60,197 nt of DNA from Ruminococcus sp. Its GTDB lineage: Bacteria; Bacillota; Clostridia; Oscillospirales; Ruminococcaceae. Each line of letters starts with the position of its first letter. The first letter of the stretch is position 1. The notes below the pieces were generated by a model. It was not told where the DNA came from. It made no database searches and worked only from the letters and a program-made list of their open reading frames with translations. Positions 39,211 to 47,670 of this stretch are shown one piece after another. The stretch lies in assembly GCA_031262835.1 (NCBI GenBank), contig JAISGY010000050.1, positions 1 through 60,197 of the forward strand, read 5' to 3'. Position numbers and translations under genes: made by a program.

Positions 39211-39226
39211 TGTTCCACGTGGAACA
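39211..39226. other. parS-like centromere site
   Basis: The 16-bp perfect palindrome TGTTCCACGTGGAACA matches the bacterial parS consensus (TGTTNCACGTGNAACA) bound by ParB. It lies between 38587 and aroK, 17 kb from dnaA. A second cluster is at 49441. Confidence 0.85.
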
Positions 39227-39242
39227 TATAAAAGGAGCAATT

Positions 39243-39836
39243 ATGTATACGATTTTTCTTTCCGGCTTTATGGCGTGTGGTAAAACCACGGTTGCAAAAA
39301 CCTTTGCAAGAATGACGGGGGCTGAACATATCGACCTTGACGAGTACATCGAAAAGAAGCTCGGCGGAAGCGTTTCGCAGATTTTCGAGGAACACGGCGA
39401 GGAATTTTTCCGAAAGACCGAGGCGGAGTGCCTGCGCGAGATTTGCGGGAGAAACGCTATTGTCTCACTCGGCGGCGGAACAATGACGGACGGGAAAAAC
39501 TATGGCGCGGTTAAGCTTTCGGGCGGGCTTGTTGTCTTTATTAACACGCCGTATGAATACTGCGAGAAGCGGATTGTGAGAGAGCCGGGAGTACGCCCGC
39601 TTGCGGATTCTCTTAACATCTCGGAATTACGAGAGCTTTACGAAACGCGCCTGCCGCTTTATAAGAAGAACTGCGATGCGGAGGTTTCCGGCGACAACCC
39701 CTCCCTCCTTATAATGGCAGACATTATGGAGGCTGTTGCGGGGCTTATTGACGCTTTAACCGACGTGGAATCGGAAGAGGTTTTATCCGAATTTGCGGAG
39801 GAGCCCTCTACCGAAGCGGAGGCAACAGATGAGTGA
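39243..39836 (+). CDS. aroK: Shikimate kinase with acidic C-terminal extension
   Basis: Shikimate kinase phosphorylates shikimate in aromatic amino acid synthesis. The start is ATG 39243 (MYTIFLSGFMACGKTTVAK), after AGGAG. Walker A is GFMACGKTT. Substrate-binding residues appear in HIDLDEYIE, FRKTEAECL and SLGGGT, and the lid Arg in EPGVRPL. The domain ends near residue 170, and about 25 acidic residues follow (ESEEVLSEFAEEPSTEAE). The end overlaps a Nif11-like peptide gene by 8 bp. No other aro genes are near. Confidence 0.9.
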   Translation: MYTIFLSGFMACGKTTVAKTFARMTGAEHIDLDEYIEKKLGGSVSQIFEEHGEEFFRKTEAECLREICGRNAIVSLGGGTMTDGKNYGAVKLSGGLVVFINTPYEYCEKRIVREPGVRPLADSLNISELRELYETRLPLYKKNCDAEVSGDNPSLLIMADIMEAVAGLIDALTDVESEEVLSEFAEEPSTEAEATDE

Positions 39837-40065
39837 TGATATCTTAAGAAAACTCGTCAGAGCGAAGATTGCGGAAGAGATTGTCGCAATAATCGACGAG
39901 GCGGGCGGCGTTATCGAACTCGACGACGCGAAGGCGTACCTCAACTACCGCAACAGGCGCACCCTTACCGAAGAGGACTTGGAGCTTGTTGCGGGCGGAA
40001 TGGGCGAAATTTTCTTAATAGACCCCGACGGCAGATACGTCTTTAACCACAGGCTTTTTAGATAG
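39829..40065 (+). CDS. Nif11-like leader peptide overlapping aroK
   Basis: The ATG at 39829 lies inside the aroK end, and the 78-residue product begins MSDDILRKLVRAKIAEEIVA. It has the Nif11-like leader outline, with EVAxIIDEAGGVIELDDAKA-type spacing and the end TEEDLELVAGG. The remainder (MGEIFLIDPDGRYVFNHRLF) echoes the start of the array cores (DGxxxxxxP) but has no Cys. It lies on the opposite strand 3.5 kb from the array, and 11 bp before the activase gene. Confidence 0.72.
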   Translation: MSDDILRKLVRAKIAEEIVAIIDEAGGVIELDDAKAYLNYRNRRTLTEEDLELVAGGMGEIFLIDPDGRYVFNHRLFR

Positions 40066-40076
40066 GGAATTTTTTA

Positions 40077-43004
40077 ATGGAAAAACTTTTTGTCGGGGTT
40101 GACGTCGGTTCGACCACTGTTAAAATTTGCGTGATTGACGAGAACCTTAAAACGCTTTATACAAAGTACGAGCGGCATTTCTCGAAGGTAAGGGAGACCG
40201 TTGTACGCCAGCTTCGCGAAGCAGGAGAATTTCTCCGAGAATTATTGTCGCGCCCTTTCGCGCTCCAGATAACCGGCTCTGCGGGGTTGGGGATTGCCGA
40301 AGCGGCGAACCTTCCGTTTGTGCAAGAGGTGTATGCGGCTTATGAGGCGGTTGAAAAACGCTTCCCCGAAACGGACGTTGTAATAGAACTCGGCGGCGAG
40401 GACGCGAAGATTATCTTCCTCACCGGCGGTATTGAACAGCGTATGAACGGTTCTTGCGCAGGCGGAACGGGCGCGTTCATCGACCAGATGGCAACTTTGC
40501 TTGGGATTTCGGCGGATGAGCTCGACAACCTTGCCTTAAACGCAACTAAAGTGTATTCAATCGCGTCAAGATGCGGAGTTTTCGCAAAATCCGATATCCA
40601 ACCGCTTCTTAATCAGGGTGCTAAGCACGAAGACATTGCGGCAAGCGTCTTCCAAGCAGTGGTAGACCAAACGGTTTCCGGGCTCGCGCAGGGCAGAACT
40701 ATCGAGGGCAAGGTGCTGTTTTTAGGCGGTCCGCTCTCCTTTTTAAAAGCACTCCGAACGGCTTTTATTAAGACTCTAAACCTCTCTGACGAAAACGCAA
40801 TCTTCCCCGAAGATGCTACGACTTTTATGGCGTATGGTGCGGCGTTGTCGGCAACCGAGACCTTTACCCTCGAAGAAATCACGGAAAAGATAGAAAAGCT
40901 TCATGTTAACACCGGGATAATAACGTCAGACCCGCTGTTTGCAGATGAAGATGAATATAAGACTTTCTTAGCTCGCCACGGCAGCGTAGACGTTCGCCGC
41001 GCCGATATTAACACATATTCGGGCAACGCCTACTTAGGGGTAGACGCCGGCTCGACAACTACAAAGTTAACACTTATCTCCGAGGACTGCGCCCTTTTGT
41101 ACTCCCACTACGCCGCGAATATGGGGAAACCGCTTGATGTTATTGCGGGGAAATTGGCGGAGATATACGAGCTTTGCGGCGACAGAATTACGATTAAAGC
41201 CTCCGCCGTTACCGGCTATGGGGAGGACCTTATAAAAGCCGGCTTGGGCTTGGACTTCGGGATAGTCGAGACGGTCGCACATTTTAACGCCGCCTCCTTC
41301 TTCGAGCCGGAGGTTGACTTTATTATCGACATCGGCGGGCAGGATATCAAGTGTTTTAAACTTAAAAACAAGGCTATTGACTCGATAATGCTCAATGAAG
41401 CTTGTTCGTCGGGCTGCGGAAGTTTTATTCAAACCTTCGCACGCGCCTTGGGGTATGGGGTTGAGGAATTTTCTAAGCTCGGCTTATTCGCTTCGCACCC
41501 CGTTGACCTCGGTTCAAGATGCACCGTTTTCATGAACTCCTCGGTTAAACAGGCGCAAAAGGACGGCGCAACGGTCGGCGACATCTCCGCCGGAATAAGC
41601 TCCTCGGTAATTAAAAACGCCGTCTACAAGGTTATCCGTGCCAAGAACACCGAAGAACTCGGCAAACATATCGTCGTTCAAGGCGGAACCTTCCTTAACG
41701 ACGCGGTGCTTAGGGCATTTGAAATTGAACTCGGCAGAAATGTCGTCCGCCCCGCAATAGCAGGGCTGATGGGAGCTTTCGGTGCGGCTTTATACGCCAA
41801 GAATAACACCCCGAAGGGCAAACTTATAACGGCGGAGGAACTGGGGAACTTTTCGTACAAGTCGAAACAGGCAAACTGTGCGGGCTGTACCTCTAAATGT
41901 TCTTTAACGGTAATAACCTTCGCGGACGGGCACCGTTTTATCTCCGGGAATCGTTGCGAGAAGGGTGCGGGGCTTCAAAAAGCCTCGGAGGAACTCTGCC
42001 TGTTTGAATATAAATATAAACTTTTGTTGTCAAGAGCGGTTAGTCATGTTAAGGAAACGACAAATACCCCGAAGGCGAAGGTCGGCTTGCCGCTTGCACT
42101 CGGCTTGTATGAACAGCTTCCGTTTTGGGTAACCTTCTTTAATGAGCTTGGTTTTGAAACAATACTTTCGGAGGAAACGACAAGGGACACCTACTACAAG
42201 GGGCAGCACACAATCCCCTCCGACACGGTATGTTACCCCGCGAAGCTTGCGCACGGGGCTTGCCTCTCTCTGCTCGAACGCGGCGCGGATTTCATCTTCT
42301 TCCCCTGCGAAACATATAATAAAGACGAGGGCGGCTCGGATAACCACTACAACTGCCCCGTTGTCGCCTACTACCCGGAGCTTTTAAAGGGCAACATAAA
42401 GGAACTAACCGACGAGAATTTTTACCACACCTTCATTAACCTAAACCGCCCCGCCCACGTTATCGAGACGATGACGGACGTTTTATCGAAGTGGAAGGTT
42501 AAGAAAAGAGCCGTCAAGGCTGCGCTCGTAAAAGCAGATATGGCGATGGAAGACTATTTTGCGGAAATTAAGGCGAAAGCGGTTACTATAATTGAAGATG
42601 CAAGAAAGCTTGGCAAGAAGATAATAGTAATTGCCGGGCGACCCTATCACATAGACCCCGAAATCAACCACGGTATCCACAAATTAATAACGTCCCTCGG
42701 TCTCGCGGTAATAACCGAGGACAGCATCTATCAAAACGCCCTCACGCCGAAACTGAACGTCCTGAACCAATGGACCTACCACAGCAGGCTTTATCGCGCC
42801 GCGGAATACGTGACAACACAAGAGGATATGCAGCTTGTACAACTTGTCTCGTTCGGCTGCGGGATTGACGCGATAACAACAGACGAGGTTCGCGAGATAC
42901 TCGAGGCAAAGGGCAAACTCTACACCCAACTTAAAATCGACGAGATAAATAACCTCGGCGCGGCGAAAATCCGATTACGGAGTCTTGTCGCGGCGATGGG
43001 GTAA
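40077..43004 (+). CDS. Acyl-CoA dehydratase activase-type protein, N-terminal part
   Basis: The 975-residue product has two tandem BadF/HgdC-type ATPase domains followed by DUF2229. Domain 1 shows GVDVGSTTVK, NGSCAGGTGAFIDQM (Cys about 126) and SRCGVFAKSD. Domain 2 starts GVDAGSTTTKL near residue 322 and has NEACSSGCGSF and GSRCTVF. Then come CAGCTSKC and GNRCEKG near 600-625. Paired Cys bind an Fe-S cluster in activases. Homologues in Clostridia usually continue past LGAAKIRLRSL into a dehydratase-like domain. Here TAA follows at VAAMG, and that part lies at 44316. Confidence 0.9.
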   Translation: MEKLFVGVDVGSTTVKICVIDENLKTLYTKYERHFSKVRETVVRQLREAGEFLRELLSRPFALQITGSAGLGIAEAANLPFVQEVYAAYEAVEKRFPETDVVIELGGEDAKIIFLTGGIEQRMNGSCAGGTGAFIDQMATLLGISADELDNLALNATKVYSIASRCGVFAKSDIQPLLNQGAKHEDIAASVFQAVVDQTVSGLAQGRTIEGKVLFLGGPLSFLKALRTAFIKTLNLSDENAIFPEDATTFMAYGAALSATETFTLEEITEKIEKLHVNTGIITSDPLFADEDEYKTFLARHGSVDVRRADINTYSGNAYLGVDAGSTTTKLTLISEDCALLYSHYAANMGKPLDVIAGKLAEIYELCGDRITIKASAVTGYGEDLIKAGLGLDFGIVETVAHFNAASFFEPEVDFIIDIGGQDIKCFKLKNKAIDSIMLNEACSSGCGSFIQTFARALGYGVEEFSKLGLFASHPVDLGSRCTVFMNSSVKQAQKDGATVGDISAGISSSVIKNAVYKVIRAKNTEELGKHIVVQGGTFLNDAVLRAFEIELGRNVVRPAIAGLMGAFGAALYAKNNTPKGKLITAEELGNFSYKSKQANCAGCTSKCSLTVITFADGHRFISGNRCEKGAGLQKASEELCLFEYKYKLLLSRAVSHVKETTNTPKAKVGLPLALGLYEQLPFWVTFFNELGFETILSEETTRDTYYKGQHTIPSDTVCYPAKLAHGACLSLLERGADFIFFPCETYNKDEGGSDNHYNCPVVAYYPELLKGNIKELTDENFYHTFINLNRPAHVIETMTDVLSKWKVKKRAVKAALVKADMAMEDYFAEIKAKAVTIIEDARKLGKKIIVIAGRPYHIDPEINHGIHKLITSLGLAVITEDSIYQNALTPKLNVLNQWTYHSRLYRAAEYVTTQEDMQLVQLVSFGCGIDAITTDEVREILEAKGKLYTQLKIDEINNLGAAKIRLRSLVAAMG

Positions 43005-43010
43005 ATTGTT

Positions 43011-43343
43011 ATGGTTTATACTATTGAAGAGATAAAAGAGCGAATAAAACCCGTTGCCGAAAAGTACAATCTTCCGGCAGTGTATCTCTTCGGCTCTTAC
43101 GCCCGCGGGGAAGCGAATGAAAAGTCGGATATTGATTTGATGATTGACAGGACTGGGACGGCGGTTCACGGACTCTTAGAATACGCTGCTGTTTTTGACG
43201 ATATGAAGGAACACCTTGGAAAAGAAATTGATATGATAACGACTTACGCATTGGAATACAGTCGCGATTACAGCTTTAAACAAAATGTTGAAAGTGAAAA
43301 GGTAAGCATTTATGGAACGCAACCCCAATATAGAATTCCTTAA
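43011..43343 (+). CDS. MNT nucleotidyltransferase (MntA-like), array 2
   Basis: The ATG lies 6 bp after the activase stop. The N-terminal 40 residues (MVYTIEEIKERIKPVAEKYN onward) copy the array 1 cassette, with GSX10DXD intact (DID). The C-terminal half (GLLEYAAVFDDMKEHLGK onward) is particular to this copy. Its last 32 bp overlap the HEPN gene. Confidence 0.87.
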   Translation: MVYTIEEIKERIKPVAEKYNLPAVYLFGSYARGEANEKSDIDLMIDRTGTAVHGLLEYAAVFDDMKEHLGKEIDMITTYALEYSRDYSFKQNVESEKVSIYGTQPQYRIP

Positions 43344-43662
43344 GAAAATAAATATCTATTGTGCGGATATTTGTGGGTTTACCGATAATTTTAATTATAC
43401 ATTCGATGATTTACTTAATGACAGAAAAAACCTTTATGCGGTTTCTTTCGCAATTCTGCAAATTGGTGAATTAGTAAAGCACCTTACCGAAGATTTTCAA
43501 ACAAAGACAAAAGAGACAATTTCGTGGAAATCAATTAAGGGAATGAGGAATTATTTTGTACACGGCTATGAACAAATGGATCCTGAATTAATTTGGCGTA
43601 CCGCTATAAACGACATTCCTATATTACAAACCTTCTGCGAAGAAACCATAAAAAGCGAATGA
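43312..43662 (+). CDS. HEPN-domain protein (HepT-like), array 2
   Basis: The 116-residue all-helical product carries RX4HXY as RNYFVHGY. The N-terminal half differs from all other copies. The end INDIPILQTFCEETIKSE is shared with the second HEPN of this array and resembles the NDIPILKSFCETYLKEN block of array 1. The stop lies 3 bp before the next MNT start. Confidence 0.87.
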   Translation: MERNPNIEFLKKINIYCADICGFTDNFNYTFDDLLNDRKNLYAVSFAILQIGELVKHLTEDFQTKTKETISWKSIKGMRNYFVHGYEQMDPELIWRTAINDIPILQTFCEETIKSE

Positions 43663-43665
43663 ATT

Positions 43666-43977
43666 ATGATTTATACTATTGAAGAGATTAAAGAGCGAAT
43701 AAAACCCGTTGCCGAAAAGTACAATCTTCCGGCAGTGTATCTCTTCGGCTCTTACGCCCGCGGGGAAGCGGACGAACAGAGCGATATAGATTTGATGATT
43801 GACAGGACGGGGACGGCGGTTCACGGACTCTTTAAACTCGGCGGAGTTTACAATGATTTTGATATAAGTTTTGAAAAAGAAATTGACATGATTACAACGG
43901 ATGTACTTTCCGACAGCAAAGATAAATATTTCCTCAAGAATCTGAAAAAAGACATGGTGAATATCTATGCTCGATGA
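43666..43977 (+). CDS. MNT nucleotidyltransferase (MntA-like), array 2
   Basis: The first 50 residues are almost identical to the MNT at 43011, including GSX10DXD. From GLFKLGGVYNDFDISFEK the sequence changes, and it resembles the array 1 copy at 18230 (GVFRLGGVFGEF) more than its own neighbour. The end NLKKDMVNIYAR is shared with array 1. This mosaic pattern points to recombination among copies. Confidence 0.87.
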   Translation: MIYTIEEIKERIKPVAEKYNLPAVYLFGSYARGEADEQSDIDLMIDRTGTAVHGLFKLGGVYNDFDISFEKEIDMITTDVLSDSKDKYFLKNLKKDMVNIYAR

Positions 43978-44335
43978 AATCAACAGACAAGTTTTAGAGA
44001 AAATTTTATTCCATTGTCAACTTATTAGCGGTTATATGAAAAAGCATGATTACAGCTATGAAGAATTTGTATCGAATTATGAATTTTTCGATGCTGTTTC
44101 CATGCGTGAAATGCAGATAGGCGAAGTTTCTAAAAAACTTTCGGACGATTTCAGAAATGATACATTGAATCAAATACCATGGTTTCAAATAAAGGGAATG
44201 AGGAATTTATACGCTCATCATTACAGCGATATGAAAACAGTCGATATCTGGAACACAGCAATTAACGACATTCCCGTATTACAAACCTTCTGCGAAGAAA
44301 CCATAAAAAGCGACGGTGACACCCCTCTTGTTTGA
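43967..44335 (+). CDS. HEPN-domain protein (HepT-like), array 2, fused tail
   Basis: RX4HXY appears as RNLYAHHY, and SMREMQIGEVSKKLSDDFR resembles array 1 copies. The conserved end TFCEETIKS is followed by a non-homologous tail (DGDTPLV), which is read from the first codons of the next gene in another frame. The overlap with that gene is 20 bp, which suggests the cassette was placed into pre-existing coding sequence. Confidence 0.85.
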   Translation: MLDEINRQVLEKILFHCQLISGYMKKHDYSYEEFVSNYEFFDAVSMREMQIGEVSKKLSDDFRNDTLNQIPWFQIKGMRNLYAHHYSDMKTVDIWNTAINDIPVLQTFCEETIKSDGDTPLV

Positions 44336-45524
44336 TAAAACAAAACACAAAATCCTAATCCCCGATATGCTCCCGATACATTTCGGGCTTATCATGGCGG
44401 TTTTTTTGCAGCACGGCTTCGACATTGAGCTTCTTACCTCCTCCGAGCGAAGCGTTACCGACGAGGGGCTAAAACACGTCCACAACGACACCTGCTACCC
44501 CGCCCTTCTCGTTATCGGACAGTTTTTAGAGGCGATAAAATCCGGGCGGTATGACGTTAACAAAATCGCCGTGATGATTTCGCAGACCGGCGGCGGCTGC
44601 AGAGCGTCGAACTACCTTTTCCTCCTAAAAAAAGCCCTCAAGAAAGACTACCCCCAAATCCCGGTGCTTTCTATCAACTTCTCGGGGCTGCAAAAAGAGC
44701 AGGGCTTCTCGGTCTCGCTCCCGATGTTTTGGATGTTCCTCCATGCAGCACTCTACGGCGACATCTTGATGAACTGCTACAACCGGGCGAGAACGTATGA
44801 AGTTAACAAGGGCGACGCAAGGCGAATGCTTGCGCGTTGGGAGAAACGCCTTGCCCACAGCTTCACCGACGGTTCATATAAAAGAACAAGGCATTACTAC
44901 CGACGGATTTTGGACGACTTTGCCGGAGTTCCCATGCATAAATTCGACAAGCCGAAGGTTGGAATCGTCGGCGAAATTTACGTTAAATATTCCCCCCTCG
45001 CCAACAACAACTTGGAGGACTTCCTTATCCGCGAGGGCGCGGAGCCTATTGTCCCGGCGTTTATCGACTTCTGCCTGTATTGTGCGGTGAATACCGTCAA
45101 CGACGCCGCAATATACGGAATCCGTTCCCCGAAGACTTTGCTCTTCGATATTGCGTATAAATTCCTCCTTAAAAAGTCCTACGAAATGACGGAACTCATA
45201 AAGTCGCAAGGCGTCTTTGAACCCCCGCACGACTTCGAGGAACTCCGCGCCTTCGCCGACACCCTCATCCACCAAGGCGTGAAGATGGGGGAGGGCTGGC
45301 TTATCCCGGCGGAGATGTCCGCGCTCTGTAAACACGGGGTTAACAATATCGTCGTCGCGCAGCCCTTCGGCTGCCTCCCGAATCACATCGTCGGGCGCGG
45401 CATGAACAGGGTTGTCCGCGAGAACTTCCCCGACGCAAATATTGTCGCAGTCGATTACGACCCCGGCGCAACAAGGGTTAATCAAGAAAATCGTATTAAA
45501 CTAATGCTGTCGAATGTAAAATGA
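44316..45524 (+). CDS. 2-hydroxyacyl-CoA dehydratase-like protein, separated C-terminal part
   Basis: The GTG at 44316 gives 402 residues starting MTPLLFDKTKHKILIPDMLP. Motifs match the paralogue at 8370: DEGLKHVHNDTCYPALLVIG, SQTGGGCRASNY, KPKVGIVGEIYVKYSPLANN and VVAQPFGCLPNHIVGRG. It would continue the reading of the activase at 40077 if the 1,314 bp holding the MNT-HEPN genes were removed, since ATG GGG then meets GTG ACA in frame. The stop overlaps rlbA (ATGA). Confidence 0.87.
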   Translation: MTPLLFDKTKHKILIPDMLPIHFGLIMAVFLQHGFDIELLTSSERSVTDEGLKHVHNDTCYPALLVIGQFLEAIKSGRYDVNKIAVMISQTGGGCRASNYLFLLKKALKKDYPQIPVLSINFSGLQKEQGFSVSLPMFWMFLHAALYGDILMNCYNRARTYEVNKGDARRMLARWEKRLAHSFTDGSYKRTRHYYRRILDDFAGVPMHKFDKPKVGIVGEIYVKYSPLANNNLEDFLIREGAEPIVPAFIDFCLYCAVNTVNDAAIYGIRSPKTLLFDIAYKFLLKKSYEMTELIKSQGVFEPPHDFEELRAFADTLIHQGVKMGEGWLIPAEMSALCKHGVNNIVVAQPFGCLPNHIVGRGMNRVVRENFPDANIVAVDYDPGATRVNQENRIKLMLSNVK

Positions 45525-45724
45525 ATATAACAATCACAACCGAATATATAAAGCTCCAGCAAGCCTTAAAATTCGCCGGTCTTGTTAACATGGGCTCGGA
45601 CGCGAAAGCTTTTATACTTGATGAAAAGGTAAAAGTTAACGGTGAAGTCTGTACAATGCGGGGCAAGAAACTCCGCGTCGGCGACAGCTTCGAGTTTGAG
45701 GGCAAAAGGGTAACTATAACATGA
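45521..45724 (+). CDS. rlbA: S4-domain RNA-binding protein (YaaA/RlbA)
   Basis: The 67-residue product is essentially one S4 domain (IKLQQALKFAGLVNMGSDAK, then VKVNGEVCTMRGKKLRVGD). In Bacillus the homologue lies between dnaN and recF. Here it keeps recF as its downstream partner, overlapping by 4 bp, but dnaN is on the other strand 25 kb away. It probably binds structured RNA, but its precise role is not established. Confidence 0.9.
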   Translation: MNITITTEYIKLQQALKFAGLVNMGSDAKAFILDEKVKVNGEVCTMRGKKLRVGDSFEFEGKRVTIT

Positions 45725-46836
45725 TGATTGAACGGATAGATATTGACGGATTCAGAAACCTTAACGACGTCGTATTGTGGTTTGACCCGGGACTCAATAT
45801 CCTCTATGGGGAGAACGGCGCGGGGAAGACGAATATTCTCGAAGCCCTCTGGATTATGACGGGGGTAAAGAGTTTTCGCGGCGCGAGGGACTCCGACCTT
45901 TACGGCTATAACAGGAACGGTATGTCAATCTGTATAACCTTCGTTGACAAGGACCGCCGACAGATTATAACCGCCCTTTACCACAACAGAAAGCTCCTTA
46001 GCCTGACCGCAAACGGCGTTGCCATAAAAACAATGCGCCTTTCGACATTCTTCGGTATGATTAAGGCTGTTATCTTCACGCCGGAGGACCTTGCGCTTGT
46101 TAACGGCGAGCCTCAACTTAGAAGGAATTTTTTGAACCTCTCGATATCGCAAATCCGCCCCGCACTCGCCGCAGTTATAACCCGCTACAATCGGGTTTTA
46201 GCCCAGCGAAACGCCTACCTTAAAGACGACCGAAACCCCGACACCGAACCTTGGGACATACAGCTTGCGAAACTCGGCGCGCATATCTCCCTCTATCGCG
46301 ACACCTATACCAAGATGCTTGACCAAGCCGCCGGGCAAATCTACAGCGAGATTTCCGGCGGGAAAGAAAGACTTGCGGTTCGCTTTTATTCCTCCGCCTA
46401 CAAGAAGATTATAGAGGAATCGGAATTTCGCCCCGAATACTATTACGAAAGGCTTCTTTCCCATATCGAAGACGACCGAAAAACCGGCGCAACCTCCGTC
46501 GGAATCCACCGCGACGACATCTTATTAACCCTTGACGACAAGCCTGTAAGAGAGTTTGCGTCCCAAGGGCAGCAGCGAAGCGTTGCACTTGCACTTAAAC
46601 TTGCGGCGGCGAAGATTTTAGAGGTTGAAACGGGCGACCCGCCGGTTGTGTTTCTTGACGATGTGCTGTCCGAGCTTGACCCGTCAAGGCAGCGGTACTT
46701 TCTTGATAATCTTATCGGCTACCAGACAATAATAACCGCCTGCGAAAAAGTCGAAGGGGGGAAACTCTTTCTTGTTAAGGACTCCACAGCTGACGAAGAC
46801 CCACCTCGGGGAGGGCGTCCTCATTACCCGAAGTGA
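45721..46836 (+). CDS. recF: DNA replication and repair protein RecF
   Basis: RecF loads recombination proteins at single-stranded gaps. The 371-residue product has Walker A YGENGAGKTNILEA (about 29-42), the family segment RGARDSDL, signature FASQGQQRSVALALK, and Walker B VVFLDDVLSELD. Its length is normal. The 3' end overlaps the remB frame by about 65 bp, and the last residues (DEDPPRGGRPHYPK) are unlike the family, so the overlap may be secondary. Confidence 0.95.
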   Translation: MMIERIDIDGFRNLNDVVLWFDPGLNILYGENGAGKTNILEALWIMTGVKSFRGARDSDLYGYNRNGMSICITFVDKDRRQIITALYHNRKLLSLTANGVAIKTMRLSTFFGMIKAVIFTPEDLALVNGEPQLRRNFLNLSISQIRPALAAVITRYNRVLAQRNAYLKDDRNPDTEPWDIQLAKLGAHISLYRDTYTKMLDQAAGQIYSEISGGKERLAVRFYSSAYKKIIEESEFRPEYYYERLLSHIEDDRKTGATSVGIHRDDILLTLDDKPVREFASQGQQRSVALALKLAAAKILEVETGDPPVVFLDDVLSELDPSRQRYFLDNLIGYQTIITACEKVEGGKLFLVKDSTADEDPPRGGRPHYPK

Positions 46837-47035
46837 TATTATAGGTATCTTCGATATTGAAAAAACCTCCGCGAATGTTACGACAAAGGACTTCCTTCGG
46901 CATCTCGGCAAAAAGGCTGTTACTATAACATACGATATGCCCAAGAGTTTCCTTGTAACAACCGACAAAGTTTATATTTCAAAGTTAGCAACAGGAGTTG
47001 TAAAAAAAAGATGTTCATCTTATCATTTGTCTTAA
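46772..47035 (+). CDS. remB: RemB-like extracellular matrix regulator (DUF370)
   Basis: RemB-type proteins are small regulators found after recF in Firmicutes. The body HLGEGVLITRSDIIGIFDIE, then TTKDFLRHLGKKAVTITYDM, PKSFLVTTDKVYISKLATG and VKKR matches the family. The start is uncertain. Homologues begin one or two residues before HLG, but no ATG is there, so translation may start at TTG 46772 or at a CTG nearby. It overlaps recF upstream and plsY downstream (25 bp). Confidence 0.82.
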   Translation: MLRTPQLTKTHLGEGVLITRSDIIGIFDIEKTSANVTTKDFLRHLGKKAVTITYDMPKSFLVTTDKVYISKLATGVVKKRCSSYHLS

Positions 47036-47670
47036 TAGCGGTTGTCTCGTACCTCTTGGGTTCGGCAAATTCCGCAATAATAACCGTCCGCGTCCTAAAG
47101 CACGAAGACATACGCGAAAAGGGCTCGGGCAGCGCAGGACTGACGAACACATACCGCTGCTATGGGGCGTTCCCCGCGCTCTGCACCCTCCTCGGAGACC
47201 TGTTAAAGGGTGTTGCGGCGGTTTTAATTTCAATCTATGTAATAGCGGAAATAATCCCCGTGCCGCTCGATAACATGAGTATCGGCTATATCTCGGGAAT
47301 CTTCGCAATAATCGGGCACATCTTCCCGGTCTATTACCGCTTCAAAGGAGGGCGCGGCGTTCTTGTCTCCGCTTCAATCCTCCTTGTTATCGACCCGTTA
47401 ACATTCGCGATAATAATTCCGTTTTTCATACTGATGATAGCGATAACCCGCTACGTCTCCGTCGCGTCAATATCGGCGGCGGTACTCTACCCGTTTTTAA
47501 CCTTCGTCCTCCACTACTTCGTCGAAGGAGTAACCCTTTCTCACAGCCTTATCCACGTTGGCTTAACCTGCCTTACCTCCGCGCTGTTAATCTATATGCA
47601 TAAGGACAACATCAAGCGGCTTAAAAGCCACACGGAAAATAAATTTACAATCCATAGGAAGAACAAATGA
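47011..47670 (+). CDS. plsY: Glycerol-3-phosphate acyltransferase PlsY
   Basis: PlsY transfers acyl groups from acyl-phosphate to glycerol-3-phosphate, the first step of phospholipid synthesis in the membrane. The 219-residue product has several membrane spans and the motifs GSANSAIITVRV, GSGSAGLTNTYRCYG (normally GSGNxGATN), GDLLKG, and GHIFPVYYRFKGGRGV. The Ala/Leu change in the second motif is mild. It overlaps remB and its stop overlaps gpsA (ATGA). Confidence 0.93.
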   Translation: MFILSFVLIAVVSYLLGSANSAIITVRVLKHEDIREKGSGSAGLTNTYRCYGAFPALCTLLGDLLKGVAAVLISIYVIAEIIPVPLDNMSIGYISGIFAIIGHIFPVYYRFKGGRGVLVSASILLVIDPLTFAIIIPFFILMIAITRYVSVASISAAVLYPFLTFVLHYFVEGVTLSHSLIHVGLTCLTSALLIYMHKDNIKRLKSHTENKFTIHRKNK

